The position numbers were made by a program, and so were the translations under genes. DNA of 64,000 nt, from contig NZ_JAUSTT010000004.1 in assembly GCF_030812995.1 (NCBI RefSeq), forward strand, positions 141,861-205,860, in the 5' to 3' direction. The notes below the pieces were generated by a model that made no database searches, had not been told where the DNA came from, and was given only the letters and a program-made list of their open reading frames with translations. Shown here piece after piece: positions 63,907-64,000 of this stretch. Position 1 is the first letter of the stretch; the number at the start of each line of letters is the position of its first letter. Source of the stretch: Bacillus chungangensis. GTDB taxonomy: Bacteria > Bacillota > Bacilli > Bacillales > Bacillaceae_C.

Positions 63907-64000
63907 ATAGAGTAGAGTAACCTCTTTCGAGGTTACTCCCTCATCAAACCGTACGTGCCCTACTAAGGCATACGGCTTACCCATGTGTTACTTGTTATGA
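63907..64000 (-). mobile_element. Group II intron, 3' end (domains V and VI), probably class C, cut by the window edge
   Basis: On the minus strand AAGCCGTATGCC and GGGCACGTACGGTTT form domain V: the AGC triad and the two-base bulge of the 3' strand are present. GAGGGAGTAACCTC-GAAA-GAGGTTACTCTACTC forms domain VI, with an unpaired A near the base as candidate branch point. The intron would end TACTCTAT at 63907. The reverse-transcriptase gene (ltrA type) must lie beyond position 64000. Confidence 0.8.

Overview
The window is a chromosomal segment of a low-GC Gram-positive spore-former of the family Bacillaceae. Its backbone is syntenic with the Bacillus subtilis yqxD-dnaG-sigA ... yqf ... yqg ... 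comG ... gcv-yqh region. Competence genes (comGA-GG), Zur, GluP, a menaquinol-type cytochrome c550, sporulation-associated small Yqf/Yqg proteins and AGGAGG ribosome sites all fit. I do not name a species.

Layout. 1-10.7 kb holds the start of a patatin-like protein (yqhO, cut by the window edge), an alanine:Na+ symporter, lipM, yqhL, and the glycine cleavage operon gcvT-gcvPA-gcvPB behind a tandem glycine riboswitch, then the yqhH-yqhG pair. 10.7-16.2 kb holds a Nudix hydrolase, yqzE, aroK and the complete comGA-comGG DNA-uptake pseudopilus operon. 16.5-20.9 kb holds a COG2345-type regulator, yqgY, a two-gene ABC exporter, yqgX and yqgW. 21.5-27.7 kb is an accessory carbohydrate island (BglG/LicT antiterminator, ChbG/YdjC-type deacetylase, EIICB, GH4 phospho-glucosidase, EIIA, YczE-like membrane protein) controlled by three ribonucleic antiterminator (RAT)/terminator switches, two of them tandem. 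27.9-41.7 kb returns to backbone: yqgU, an LtaS-type synthase, glcK, yqgQ, gluP, yqgO, yqgN, rpmG, yqzD/yqzC-like genes, pbpA, yqgE, sodA. 41.9-45.1 kb carries an IS200/IS605-type relic abutting a Na/Pi cotransporter gene, then yqgB. 45.5-63.6 kb holds yqfZ, ispG, a DUF402 protein, yqfX, yqfW, the znuC-znuB-zur zinc operon, yqfT, nfo, cshB, yqfQ, ispH, yqfO, trmK, cccA, an unassigned membrane protein, sigA, dnaG and yqxD. The last 94 bases are the 3' end (domains V and VI) of a group II intron on the minus strand.

Between the genes there is a dispersed, modular, two-hairpin repeat family with seven recognisable copies. Five lie directly 3' of a gene in sense orientation, and in two of these the gene's stop codon sits inside the first bases of the element. 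The most interesting non-textbook signals are this repeat family, the duplicated RAT/terminator switch that carries a fossil copy of the end of the antiterminator gene, and the IS605-like relic whose terminal sequence supplies the stop codon of the adjacent transporter gene. No CRISPR array, rRNA, tRNA or prophage was seen.
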